Source of the DNA: Sphaerulina vaccinii
Taxonomy: Eukaryota; Ascomycota; Dothideomycetes; Mycosphaerellales; Mycosphaerellaceae
Direction of reading: 5' to 3'
Length of the DNA stretch: 64,000 nucleotides
Assembly (NCBI GenBank): GCA_022570795.1
Contig: JAKUDP010000001.1
Location: 558,001 to 622,000 of the forward strand
In this document: piece after piece, positions 34,340 to 44,917 of the stretch
Layout: each line of letters begins with the position of its first letter
Numbering within the stretch: position 1 is the stretch's first letter
The notes under the pieces: generated by a model
The model's database searches: none
Told to the model about the DNA's origin: nothing
What the model saw: only the letters and a program-made list of their open reading frames with translations
Made by a program: the position numbers and the translations under genes

Positions 34340-35560
34340 CGTCAGGAAGCATGCAATGGCTCAGATGCCTCTCACACGAAGAATTTCTCGCCCATTTTTA
34401 TCAAGTCAAAATCCTCCATCCCCCGATGCAAACACGAGACATTAGCAGAATCATCGCTGTAGGGTTTGTACTCTGCCCGAATACAACGAGGAAGCATACA
34501 GCGCTTCAGATGCCTCCCCTACCGACAGAGTTCTCATGTACCCGCGTCGACCACATCAAGATGGGAATCACTACGTTTCTGACTGCTTGAGTTCACTTCA
34601 GGACATAAGGAGCTTGCCTCGTATCAAGAAAGTCATGTCGCTCAGGCAAGCCTCTCTAACTTCACGATTTCACGACTTTGAAGCCGCACCTCGAGCTCAA
34701 GAGCTTGGTTCTGCCCCGTCCGCAGAGTTAGCTCCTTCTTCACTCGAGCTCTCGCAAAGCCAGCTCCCTCTCCCATACCTCCAGCTGCTCCAGCTCGTAT
34801 AGGCCTCTAGCCTTCCTCCTCTTCTTCCACTGGACGATGCAGATCCAAGAAGCCTTCCGACGAGATCAGCACAATCACCTCCACGGGGTCGAGTTTCTCG
34901 CCGACTATGGTCAGGGAGCATGCAGCAGCTCAGATGTCCCTCCTGCTGAGGAAGTCGTTACCTAAGTGCTTCGCCTTCTCTGATCCATCTCTGTCTTTGC
35001 ACACTATGATGTCTGCGCTTTGCATGGTAGAGTCAGTGAAAATGATCGGAGAAATTCGTGGAATGGGGTACTGTTCTCTGATCCATTGCCAGTAATCGAA
35101 ACAGGCCTATCTGCACTCAGCATCGCATAGTCAGTGGAGAAGATTCGAAAAAAGTGGTGGAAGCAAGGTGGTCATCTCTGATTCCTTGAAGAGTATCGAA
35201 ACTAGTCTGTCTGACGCCTCTAGCGCATGGTGGCTCTTCACTCCGCCGAGAGCATGTCAAACCTCAGTTCCATCAGCTGCTCGTGGATGAGGACTCCCTT
35301 CTTTTCGATCTCAAGCTTCTGCAGGTCCAGCAAAAGCTTCGCCTTTCTCTTCTCCTTCTGCTATCAGCTCTGAGCGCCCATTCTCTGGTACGAGCACTCT
35401 TTGTGCACACTGGTCTGTCAGCGCCGCGTATGGCATGGTCAGTTGTTAGAGAGCGGAGAAAGTGGTAGAAAAGAGGTATTCTTCTCTGATTCCTTTCCGT
35501 TCATTGAGAAAATCTGTTTATTATCGCTTCAAGTTCAAGGTGTTCTCTTTTCTGCCGAGA
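34340..35560. repeat. Diverged tandem copies of a coiled-coil gene end
   Basis: About 1.2 kb of decayed repeats. Read on the minus strand, about 35240-35345 encodes KLLLDLQKLEIEKKGVLIHEQ and about 34745-34840 encodes LYELEQLEVWERELALRELE plus a stop. Both match the end of the adjacent gene (LLLELRKLEIEKKEVLVHEQ). Between them, spacer sequence also recurs: a TTTG(TG)CACAC...CATGGT(A/C)...GTCAGT...TCTCTGATTCC pattern near 34995-35085, 35110-35185 and 35400-35495, and a GCATRCA...GCTCAGATG pattern near 34350, 34495 and 34918. The unit lengths are irregular. These look like remnants of past duplications. Confidence 0.6.
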
Positions 35561-35565
35561 GCACC

Positions 35566-36856
35566 TCAAACTTCATCTTCTAGTGCCATGAGCTGCTCGT
35601 GAACGAGGACTTCCTTCTTCTCGATCTCGAGCTTCCTCAGCTCCAGCAGAAGCTTCGTCTTCCTTCTCTCCTTCGACTCACCAGCTGCAGCTGGGGCACT
35701 GACTTCCTCTGTGACTTGAGGTCGCTGAGCAGTGGCTGACGCAGGGATTTTCCGCGTCTTCTCGGGCTCAGACATATCCTTGATCTCCTCCTTTGATTGC
35801 AAGATCTCCTCGTCGTCCTCGTCGGCACAGGATGGTTTCTGACTTGGATTCGTCGCTTTCTCCACAGTTTTTGCTGAACTTCTTGTCTTCTTCCGTGGCG
35901 GTCCTTCAGTCACAGGAGCAGGGAGCCGTCTTTTCGCTTTCTGCGCGGAAGCTCCATCTTGAGTACCGCTCACGCGTTGTGGTGTGAAGTCCATGTCATT
36001 GATATTGTAAAGAGTCCGGGAGTCAATGGCCGGAGTATGTCCACGTTCTGGATTGTGTTAGCTGGAGATGCAGTGGTACAATGCTGGGGCCTTACTGGTG
36101 TTGACAAAGTGGAAACTGAGATCCTTCCCTCTTCTGATCCAGCGTGGACGCACTATGGATCGTTGCGTAGCATATTTCGACTGTAGTTTAGACCTATTCG
36201 GGAGGTTAGCTTGCTTAAAAGATGAGCTTCGTGTACTGACCATTGCTTCTCTGGTGGTTCGTCTCTACGAGGACGCGCAGTCTCGTTGCTAGACCATCCA
36301 GAGACCCAAGAAGCAGTTGACACTGTGACAGCGATGCTACCTGCGAGTGCAAAGAGACGACGTGTGGGCTCGTACGATTCCGGAGCAAGTGTAGATGTCG
36401 AGCGTGCTACTAGTGTCAGTGAGGTTTGCGCTAGGCCATGTTGATGGCGCTTACCACCAGGCCGTGGCATGAGCAGGAGGTCATATCTTGGTGGACTCCA
36501 TTCGTAGCTGGTTGTGTAGGATGGCGAAACACGCGAATCTTATTGATTGGCGCTCCTGTTTCTTTCTGCACCAGACTCTTTGGCAACCAGTGACTCTGGC
36601 GAACGCCTTTCTCAAACTCTGCGTTGCCATTTGTGTATGCGACCGTCACCAAGAGTCCATCATTGTCTCCATAGTCGAAATTGCGCGGGACTTCGACCTG
36701 GACTTGGAATTGAGTGGCATGGTTCACCGAGATCTGGTTGAGTTCCCAGTAATTCTCGTGCTGGCCGAAATCTGAATCGCAGGCTTCGTGACCACTCACG
36801 CGTATCACGCGGCCGCGGCAGTCCGTGATATGAACCTTGATGTCGTTGGGCTCCAT
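35566..36856 (-). CDS. Nuclear-type protein, DUF7918-like N-terminus, coiled-coil end (paralogue A)
   Basis: A multi-exon gene whose later exons I can join with confidence: up to 36455, then 36409..36241, 36193..36096 and 36047..35566 (introns of 45, 47 and 48 bp with GTAAGC, GTCAGT and GTAAGG donors). The first part, from ATG 36856, is open in one frame as MEPNDIKVHITDCRG through GVRQSHWLPKSL; the next reliable stretch (SYEWSPPRYDLLLMPRPG) is in another frame, so an intron or a frame break lies between about 36600 and 36490. The N-terminal beta-rich region resembles fungal DUF7918 proteins only loosely. The C-terminus has basic patches (KAKRR, PRKKTR), an acidic run and a predicted coiled coil. 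Function unknown. Same strand as its paralogue upstream. Confidence 0.5.
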
Positions 36857-37067
36857 GATGCGAAAGGATGGTGTTATTTGTGTTTCTGTGGTGGTTGCGA
36901 ATTCGAGATTGAGATTAGGGTGGGCCGATTGGTCATGCATGCAACGCGCGGCTGAGGATGAAGTGAAGTGAAATGAAGTTCACAAAGAGCATGACTGTCA
37001 TCGAAATATGAGAAATGCTTACCTCATTTTACTCCTTCACCCACTATAAAACCTTCTTGAGTTCGCA

Positions 37068-39011
37068 TCACCGACCTCCAGCCTGCGCCCGCGCCTGCTT
37101 CGCCTTCCTCAATGCCCTCAGCTTCCGCTCAGCTCTGATCTCCCGCAGCTCCAACTCGAGATCTTCTTCGTCCTCGTCATCACCGCATTGCGGCTCTGGC
37201 ACTTTCGTGGAAGGTCGATTCGTGCTCATGTATTCCTTCTTCACTTCCACCAGGTCATCATTGTCTTCCGTGAGGTCAACGACAGCAGACTTCGCAACGA
37301 CAGCAGACTTCGCAACTGTCTTCGGACTTTGTGCTGGTCTTGCGATCGTAGGTGCCACAGGCTCATGAACTTCTAAAGCTCCTGAGCATGGTGAGTGCTC
37401 GCGCTTGATGGGCGTGTCTTGCCGTGCTCCGCCGCGCTCTTCGACCACATTGGCTGTCTCCGGAATTGATTCAACCGACTCAGCCGACTGGAGTGGCTCT
37501 TCAGCGCGAGGCTGTGGAATCATGAAGCGAGGATCTATGATTGGTGCTTTGAGCTCCTGGAGACCACCGCTGACTCTGTCCGGGACCGGCGCAGCCTTCT
37601 CAATTGTGTCAACTGGCTGCCGAGGGCGAGTCTGTTGCGTTGGCGGAGGTAAGCCTGCCATCGATGCTGTGCGCTTGCGCTGAAGTATACTATACATCTC
37701 ACCCCAAGTCGGTTCGCTTGACGGCAGCGGCTCTGCAGGACGCTGTGTCGAGGTCCCGCCCGCAGTTGATGCTTTAAAGCTACGCAGTGGCGTGGCCTTC
37801 TTAGCAGGCAATTTGATGGGACCGCGCTGCAAAGTAGAGCCCATGGCGCAATCTGCTTCTTCATCACTGCTCGCGCCAAGGTCTACCACAACGGTTCTGC
37901 TTGACTTCTCCTGCGGTTTGCCACTTTGCTGTGGTGGCTGCTTCGAACACATCAAAGCTGATGCTGTGCTGCCCGGTGCAGAAGGTCCAGACTTGACCTT
38001 AGTTGGACACCTCTTGGGTTTCAGTGTTGACGTGAGGACTGATGCTTTGCTGGGATCTTGCAGTGCAGGCGAGGATGATGGTGACGAAGCTGGCGAGGTA
38101 CTTCTCGACAGGGTCGGCGTGCGAGCTCGTGGCACTCTTCTTCGCTTTCGTGGATGCTGCGAATGCGGCACGTAAGACGGTCGTGATTGTGCCAAATTGT
38201 TCTTCAGCCTGGCGAGTGCTCTCTGCAACCCACCCGGTTCTGGACGACTTCTAGGCTCAGTTTTGGTCGGCTCTGGGACCTCTCTGGGTGCCAGTGGCTG
38301 CTGCACTATCGGGACTGTATGGCCTACAATTCTGTTAGCGTTGACCCAGTCACAGTTAGATTTGTACGTCCATTGCGGGTGGACCTGGAACTCGAAAGCA
38401 AAGTATTGCCCATACTCGTTCCCATTCTGGTTGCCTCCAAGACGCTCAAAATGCTTCAATGCACCACCTCTGTCAACTTGTCAGCGTTGGTCATCAGCTT
38501 CACACTAGCATAAACATAAACTTACTCAGCTTTCGCCTTCATGTTGCCTCGCACAACGAAGATCGTGATCGAACCTTGATCGGCTTTATGGGCTCGCTTC
38601 CAGTCGATGGATGACACGGTTGATGGTAGCCGGGCAAGGGGCATATTGCCCTTTGACCTCAAATCTCTGGGTCATCTTCTGCTGACCATTCTTCCGTTGG
38701 AAATGGTAGTCGTCGCTGGACTGCCAGCGGTCATTTGCTCTGCTGACACGCATCTGGACTTTGATCGCATTGGCGTCATGCCATTCGAACTTGGAATTGA
38801 GGTGGAGCACAACGCTGGCTTCTTCCTTCTCAGCGTCCGGTTTCCGCCTCTGTACTGCCACCCGCGCGACTGAGCATGCGGGCTTATCACCACTCTTGCA
38901 ATTTCTCAGATCGCGGCTTGTACACAACGACGGATTGTGTGCGATGTTACGTTCAACGTATTGCTCGCCATTTCTGTTTAACGAGATCTCAATACCTGCG
39001 TTGTGCCGCAT
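37068..39011 (-). CDS. Nuclear-type protein, DUF7918-like N-terminus, SUMO-interacting motif (paralogue B)
   Basis: The final exon 38469..37068 is joined to the preceding piece (ending 38526) by a 56-bp GTAAGT...GACAG intron, giving KAKAEGGALKHFERLGG. The first part from ATG 39011 (MRHNAGIEISLNRNGEQYV) is in another frame; the switch must lie in 38668-38586 and no normal-sized intron fits without removing likely coding sequence. The middle (SSIDWKRAHKADQGSITIFVV) parallels paralogue A. The long disordered region is basic and Pro/Ser-rich, carries VVDLTEDNDD, a textbook SUMO-interacting motif, a VVVDLGASSDEE variant and a tandem AKSAVV pair. It ends in a basic coiled coil. Probably nuclear; function unknown. 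Confidence 0.5.
37279..37316. repeat. Short tandem duplication within paralogue B
   Basis: An 18-base unit containing GACAGCAGACTTCGCAA occurs twice back to back and encodes the doubled AKSAVV just before the SUMO-interacting motif. It keeps the reading frame. Confidence 0.75.
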
Positions 39012-39313
39012 GTTGCTGATGTGATGGTAGTTCTGCAGTGTGGTTAGTTGCTGCTGTTGGTGAGTGGGATGAGATTTGTGTCAATGAAGAGAGAAGTGGA
39101 GATCATGTCATAGAAAATGCTGCGCAATGAGAAGAAGGAAGGCACAGTATGCTGCCGAGCAATGTGATACCTGACGCTAGGATGGCAGCGAAGTGAGGCC
39201 ATATGATCATTACTTGCCACACTGCAAGTGCGTCGTTTGTTCATACTGTACACCTCTATTGGCCTGGCGTCGGGACATGTTAGCAACCACTCCTCCACAC
39301 ATTACTACTAACC

Positions 39314-39909
39314 TCACTCACCGAATATGGAATGGGCATATATCTGCCTCTTCCGCAGATGCACCGGCACCTCATTCTCTGGCGCGCCCGGAATCTTCTT
39401 CTCCAGATTCCTATCCTCGTCGTTAGCATAATGCAACCCCTCTACCTCCAGAACCCAGTACGAGGAAGATAACTCACAACTTCTCAAAAACACACTTATT
39501 CAACCCCCTCTCCAGTCCCCTACACTGCCACAGTTGCTGATTATTATTATCCAAACACTGCCAATGCTTCCGAAACTCCTCCAAACAACTCTTATTCACA
39601 TCATCCAGCACTGAAGCCGCGCATCGCGTGACTTTCCTTCCCTCTTTCAAACAGTCTGACTCTCCCTTGCCGTTGGATTCGGTCTTGCAGTGCATGAAAT
39701 CGTCATTGTAGGGTTTGCAGCGGGCGCCGATGAAGAAGGCGGCGGAGAGGAGAGGAGCGGACGAGGCGCCGATTTCCTGGACTTTGGGGATGGAGTCGGG
39801 TAGGGGTGTGGTGTCGATGAGGACTTGTTGATTGAAGCTAGCACATACTGTTAGTGTGAGGAGTATGGTGAGAGATGACATATGCATACCGTGGCTGTCT
39901 GCCCGACAT
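39314..39909 (-). CDS. Complex I 20.8-kDa-type subunit (NDUFA8/PGIV family)
   Basis: Three exons, complement(39314..39410, 39478..39837, 39890..39909), 158 aa. A structural accessory subunit of mitochondrial NADH:ubiquinone oxidoreductase, imported through the MIA40 route. Seen: four CX9C motifs forming two CHCH hairpins (CKPYNDDFMHC, CLKEGRKVTRC, CLEEFRKHWQC, CRGLERGLNKC), preceded by a conserved N-terminus made of a 20-base first exon (MSGRQPR) joined to FNQQVLIDTTPLPDSIP. The last exon gives IPGAPENEVPVHLRKRQIY. The introns are 52 and 67 bp. The final codons coincide with a good donor (G|GTGAGT), so an extra short 3' exon replacing the last residue is possible. Divergent from the nucleoporin gene, 281 bp apart. 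Confidence 0.88.
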
Positions 39910-40190
39910 GGTGGCGGTTGTGAGTGCTCAATGGGTGTGTCAATGTCGTGCAGCAGAGAGAGAGAGAGCTTGAAGTTGAAGTGTCAGCCACATCGGGATG
40001 AACCGAGTGGCTAAAACGCGATGTTTCTCACAGAGCTTCAGCTTCGCGCGTTGTTGGACATTCGAAAGACAACAAATTCACTTGACGCACTTCTGCCTGT
40101 CCATCTCTTCTTTCCTCTACTTGGAATTATCTGAACTACTGCCACACCTCATCGACCATATCACGGCGACTACGAGCCAACGCAGCGGCC

Positions 40191-41744
40191 ATGGGCCTGT
40201 TCGACAATATTCCGAGCAACTCCAACTCCGGCGGAGGAGGACTCTTTGGGAATAACAATAACAACACAAACCAGAGCAGCAGTACGACAGGCGGCGCAAG
40301 TCTATTCGGCAATACCACCAACAACAACAACGCCTCGACAGGTGGATCGCTCTTCAACACTCAGCCAGCGACAACATCCAGCGGTGGAGGATTATTTGGT
40401 TCGCAGCCAGCAGCAACGAGCAGTAACACAGGAGGAGGTCTCTTTGGGTCACAGCCAGCAGCGAGCGCGAATACTGGCGTTGGAGGTCTCTTTGGCTCGA
40501 ACACTGCTGTTAACACGAATACTGGAGGTGGAGGCTTGTTCAATAACAACAACACCACAAACAATAATGCCGGCACATCGTCTCTGTTCGGCGGAGGAAA
40601 CACGAATACCGCCAACAACAACACATCCTCGCTGTTTGGAGGTCAGCAACAGCAGCAGAACAGTGGCGCGTCAATGTTCGGTGGTGGTCAAGCAACGAAT
40701 GGACAGACCCAGAACCAGGGAACGCTCTTCTCGAATCCGGGTCAAAATCAACAGCAACAACAGCAGCAGCAGCAGCAGCAAGGTCCTGTCTCGAATGCCT
40801 CTATCTTCAATCCACAGACTGTCTCTGTCGGCGGTCTGGGCCACACGATGACAAACGCGCAACTACAACGCCTGCAGTTCAGCGGCGCATCGACAGTTCC
40901 CAACGAGAAGAAGATCTCAGAACAGATCCACACTGTCATCAAGAAATGGAACCCCGACATTCGCGAAGATCCCACTTCCCAGACGAACCCTCGAAGAACC
41001 ACCCTCCTGCAAACATACCTCTACAACGCCGTACCGAAGGAATACGCCCCATTCTTCTACCCAGATGCCGCGAGAGGTGAAGATGAGAAGAGCTGGGAAG
41101 AAGCGCTCAGCCAGAAGCCTGAACTACCAAAAGTCGACGGACAGGAAGTCGCAGGCCAGTCATACGTGCCCATCCTCGTAGTAGGTTTCAAAGCATTAGG
41201 TGATCGGGTCGAAACACAAGCGAAGATTGTCCAGGAAATGCGTTCGCGATTGCATGAGATGAACAACTCCCTCTCCGCAGTCATGGACGCACATCAACAG
41301 CGCATCACAGTCAAAATCGCAGCTGCGAAGCGTCAACATCAACTTCTCTCACAAAGATGTTTGCGTTTGGCTGTAAAAGTACAAGTCTTGCGAAATAGAG
41401 GCTACGCTTTAGATGCACAAGAAGAAGGACTCCGTAAGACTCTTCTGTCTCTAGAGCGACAAGTTACAGATCCAACATTTATCGGGAGAGAAGACGAGAT
41501 CTGGGCACGGATGGTATCTCTGAGGGAGAGAGCTCGATGGTTAGAAGAAGAAGGAAAGAGAGTCGCCAATCAGGTTCAAGGACAACAGAATGAAACTAAG
41601 AGTGCTGGTGTTCCAGAGGAAATCCTAGCCAAAACGAGAAAGATTCTCAAAGATTATGATGGGCAATTGCAGCACCTCAACAAAGAATTGGAGGAGGTGA
41701 AGAAGGAGTTTGCTGCTTGGGAGGAGATCAAGGGCAGGAGATGA
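40191..41744 (+). CDS. NUP57: FG-nucleoporin Nup57/Nup54
   Basis: Single exon, 517 aa. A component of the central channel of the nuclear pore, in the Nsp1-Nup57-Nup49 subcomplex. Seen: residues 1-215 are Asn/Gly/Ser-rich with about a dozen GLFG, SLFG or similar FG units and a Gln run coded by CAG/CAA repeats; then a Nup54-type alpha-helical region (EKKISEQIHTVIKKWNP, LQTYLYNAVP, FYPDAARGEDEKSWEEAL) and a long coiled coil from about 340 to the end (MRSRLHEMNNSLSAVMDAHQ, LNKELEEVKKEFAAWEEI). Length and order match fungal Nup57. Confidence 0.92.
   Translation: MGLFDNIPSNSNSGGGGLFGNNNNNTNQSSSTTGGASLFGNTTNNNNASTGGSLFNTQPATTSSGGGLFGSQPAATSSNTGGGLFGSQPAASANTGVGGLFGSNTAVNTNTGGGGLFNNNNTTNNNAGTSSLFGGGNTNTANNNTSSLFGGQQQQQNSGASMFGGGQATNGQTQNQGTLFSNPGQNQQQQQQQQQQQGPVSNASIFNPQTVSVGGLGHTMTNAQLQRLQFSGASTVPNEKKISEQIHTVIKKWNPDIREDPTSQTNPRRTTLLQTYLYNAVPKEYAPFFYPDAARGEDEKSWEEALSQKPELPKVDGQEVAGQSYVPILVVGFKALGDRVETQAKIVQEMRSRLHEMNNSLSAVMDAHQQRITVKIAAAKRQHQLLSQRCLRLAVKVQVLRNRGYALDAQEEGLRKTLLSLERQVTDPTFIGREDEIWARMVSLRERARWLEEEGKRVANQVQGQQNETKSAGVPEEILAKTRKILKDYDGQLQHLNKELEEVKKEFAAWEEIKGRR
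40749..40781. repeat. CAR trinucleotide run in NUP57
   Basis: A run of about eleven CAA/CAG codons encodes the poly-Gln stretch at the end of the FG region. It is a length-variable microsatellite candidate. Confidence 0.8.
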
Positions 41745-42514
41745 TATGATATGATATGACCCAATCCTGGCAAATGTGATCACGCGTTCTGAGCGAGGCG
41801 TTCCGGATAGTGTTGTGAACAGAAAGATAGTCGCTCGCAGTGTAAGAAGAACGATCCGAGCTGATTGATTGTAACAGTCAGTGTGCTGATGAACACTCTT
41901 TTCATTCATCCATACGTCCCATCTTCTCCCGACCGTCATCACAGTCCAGTATAGGTTCGAAAAAACCCAGAACTTATTCGAGTCTCCAAGTGTCCTTTGT
42001 CCTGAGAGATAGATGATCGCCATCTGAAAGAAAGGTGAACATAACGTAGTAGTATTGGAACGAACAAACGAACAGTGCCGAGCTTTCTGACCCGAGTAAG
42101 TGCTCCATGCTCCAGATACACCTTAAGTCGAGAACTCACTAACTTACTCTTCTCGGTACGGTACGCTAGCTCATGACTGTCTTGGAGTCGAAAAAGTCCT
42201 TAAGTCACTAACTCACTCTTCTTGGTACGCTAGCTCATGGCTGTCTTGGCGGATAAGTGAGGATAAGGGAAGTGAACGAGATGAGGTCAGGGGCGGCCGC
42301 GAGGACGATGGCTCATTACAGGATATCTCTCTGCCGGGCTATAGTATTGATCACAAAGTAAGTCGCAGCGTAGGTGTCGACTCCTGAGTGCACACTGTCA
42401 TTCTCTCCTAACTCTCTATTGCATGTAGTACATGCGTATTCTATCTATCTTTCTTCTGTTTGTTTGGGGTATATCATTCATTCTATGCCAAATACTGTTC
42501 AATCACAGCCACTC
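41745..42514. other. Convergent 3' region
   Basis: 770 bases between the 3' ends of NUP57 and the phospholipase gene. A 17-base segment, TTAAGTCAYTAACTYACT-like with GGTACGCTAGCTCATG(A/G)CTGTCTTGG, occurs twice (about 42123-42187 and 42200-42250), a short local duplication. No gene is seen. Confidence 0.5.
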
Positions 42515-44917
42515 CTACAGACCTCCAAACTGATCACCTTGCCCATGATCACAATTCCTCCATCTATGCGCAGAACCCCTCTGCATCCTCGCACTCCTCC
42601 TATAATCCAATTCCTCCTTCTCCTCCCTCAACCTCGCAGCCCTCTTCCTCTCCCAAACAGCTCTTATGACTTTCTTCGTCTGTTCTTCCCCCTCTTTGAA
42701 ATTCGCCCTAGCCAACTGAACAACTTTATCAATTTCCTCCGGCGTGTAAACGAAATTCCACGTACTCATAAACTCACTCTTCATAGGATCTACGCCTGGG
42801 ACTTTCTCATTCGCCAGAAAAGGAAAATAAATGAGTGCAATGCCAGCGTCAGGATCACGGATATGCCAATCATCGGAAAGATCATGTTTTAAGCGTTTCG
42901 TTGGCGGATCTTCCATGAACTCTTGTCGTTCTTGTTTTGTTCCGACCCATACTGTGCAGGGACCTAAATCGGTCATGCTTGTTGCCGAGCCCTGTTCTGT
43001 GGCTAAGGTCTTTGGGGAGTGGGCTACTGAGGCTGCTTCTGCGAGTTCCATGTCTTGCGTCACTTCGGCTGTGGGTTCGTCTGGTGGTGGCCATCCAGCT
43101 CCCATGGGCCAGCCTTTGATATCTCGGGAACGTGCGTAGCCGTCGACCACCTTTACCCAGTTGTCGGTTTTGACGTCGGCGGAGGCGTCGAAGGCTACTA
43201 TTACGTCTACGTCTCTGCCTGGTCTGAGGAGAGGGTATATCGGGAGGTTGTTTGACATGCCCGCGTCCATGAGTTGTAAGTGCGAGGCCGAGTGTATGCT
43301 GTCTGGACACGTGGCTGGTAGCTTGTCTTTCATTCCGAGAGCGAAGTTTGGGATGACTGCTGGATCGACAGGATGCACTTTTACCAGATCCTCATCCTTC
43401 TGTGATAGGACTGAGTCCAGCTTGCCGAAGCCTGCAGCCTTGATGATTGGCCGTATCTCCTTGTAGTAGTGGGAGAGTGTTGCGCAGAATGCAGAACCCC
43501 AGATGCCGAGCATGAGTGGCACTCTCAGCTCCGGCAGAGCAAGGCCATTGTCGCGCCAAACTGTTTGACCGCCTTCAAAGCGTCGTCCCATTGCCCATGT
43601 AGGGATCCCAGAATTGAGCTCTTCGCAGAAGAACTCGTAAGGTGTCCATTCGAACCACTGAAACCAATCGTAGTGTTTCGTGGTAAAGCGGGCTTCCTTC
43701 GCCTGATCGCGAAAGTCTGTCGGTGCATTGGGAATCTCATGTCGTACGGCTGTGTATATAGGTAGAGGCTGCAATCCTTCCTCGGTGTAGTACTTCTGAT
43801 TGGAAACCTTCAAGTCGTAGTAATCGACGTCAAGCTCGCCCTTCGGAACCATGAGTCTAGCTGCCAGAAGGAGTCCATATACGTCAACGAGGCCGAAATC
43901 TGCGTCTGGAACACCCTTCAACTTCTCTACGAAGCCACTGAGCAGGAACTTGTTCGTAGGAGCCTGGTTGAAAAGCGTCAAGGCGGCTGTTGGTGACGCA
44001 ATATGTAGTCCAATCCTACCCTTAAGGTGATCTATGATGTTCTGGTGGCTAAGGTTGCCTATCGACGAATAGTACAGCGTTTGAAGCCAACAGCTGCCAG
44101 AGACACCAGCTGTGTATGTTGCGCAATCAAAGAGTCCAGATTCGTGAGCTGAAAGATACGAAGAGGTGCCCGCCACTAAAGCTCGAAGGCCACCTCCGGA
44201 ACCGCACATCGCAATTGTAGGTACATCATCAGGATGCACGTCAGTTTCTGGAAGATCAAGGTACCGAGCAAGAGCTCTGGCTGTGTGCTTCTTGCGCTTG
44301 GCAAGGAAATCCTTCTCATCGAGGCATAGTTGCTCTGAGACTCTGACTTGAGCGTCCCACAAGATCTCAGGATTGCAGATCGGATCGTGAGCCTCTTCCC
44401 AGATCTCCCAACTCAGGGACCATGGTGCCATTGACAGCTCATTCTGCAACTTGGTCAAGAGTTCTGGAAGCTCTCTTAGCCAGCTGGGAAGAACGAAACT
44501 GATAATGGTGCTCTTGATGCCAGTAAGATCCACTCCTGATACCGACTCGCCTACGGCTACCAGTTTTCCAGAAGCTGACTGCCATGCAGTCTTCAAGATA
44601 TCAGGTGTGTCCTCTGCCTCGTCGTTCGAAGAATGACCGGCCCTTTGAGATGGGGGAGCTGGATTTCCCAAGTCGTTCTGATTGACATCCTGTCCGCTTG
44701 CTTTGCTATTGGTAGCCCGTTCGAGTTTGTCTTGCAGTCGCTCGCCCTTGCTGGCGGCACTGTAATCGGCTCCCCACGTTGTCCCACTGTCCAAGAGAAT
44801 CGGTTGACGTCTGCGCTGCCATTCGTGACATCCAAGAATGAAAGATGATCCAGTTCCTAAGCTGAATGCGACCAATCTAGCATTGCTACCACGCAGTACA
44901 GTAATTGCGCGATGCAT
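42515..44917 (-). CDS. Cytosolic-type phospholipase A2 (PLA2_B / group IV-like)
   Basis: Single exon, 800 aa. It should hydrolyse fatty acyl chains from glycerophospholipids with a Ser-Asp dyad. Seen: a hydrophobic N-terminus that may target a membrane or mitochondria; GSGGGLRAL (oxyanion loop, residues 239-247); the nucleophile in GVSGSCW (Ser274); and the catalytic aspartate in LMDAGMSNNLP (Asp551). A long insertion (about 620-700) is Pro/Glu-rich, and the C-terminus is a predicted charged helix. There is no obvious C2 domain, unlike animal cPLA2-alpha. The frame is uninterrupted. Confidence 0.9.
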   Translation of the reverse strand: MHRAITVLRGSNARLVAFSLGTGSSFILGCHEWQRRRQPILLDSGTTWGADYSAASKGERLQDKLERATNSKASGQDVNQNDLGNPAPPSQRAGHSSNDEAEDTPDILKTAWQSASGKLVAVGESVSGVDLTGIKSTIISFVLPSWLRELPELLTKLQNELSMAPWSLSWEIWEEAHDPICNPEILWDAQVRVSEQLCLDEKDFLAKRKKHTARALARYLDLPETDVHPDDVPTIAMCGSGGGLRALVAGTSSYLSAHESGLFDCATYTAGVSGSCWLQTLYYSSIGNLSHQNIIDHLKGRIGLHIASPTAALTLFNQAPTNKFLLSGFVEKLKGVPDADFGLVDVYGLLLAARLMVPKGELDVDYYDLKVSNQKYYTEEGLQPLPIYTAVRHEIPNAPTDFRDQAKEARFTTKHYDWFQWFEWTPYEFFCEELNSGIPTWAMGRRFEGGQTVWRDNGLALPELRVPLMLGIWGSAFCATLSHYYKEIRPIIKAAGFGKLDSVLSQKDEDLVKVHPVDPAVIPNFALGMKDKLPATCPDSIHSASHLQLMDAGMSNNLPIYPLLRPGRDVDVIVAFDASADVKTDNWVKVVDGYARSRDIKGWPMGAGWPPPDEPTAEVTQDMELAEAASVAHSPKTLATEQGSATSMTDLGPCTVWVGTKQERQEFMEDPPTKRLKHDLSDDWHIRDPDAGIALIYFPFLANEKVPGVDPMKSEFMSTWNFVYTPEEIDKVVQLARANFKEGEEQTKKVIRAVWERKRAARLREEKEELDYRRSARMQRGSAHRWRNCDHGQGDQFGGL

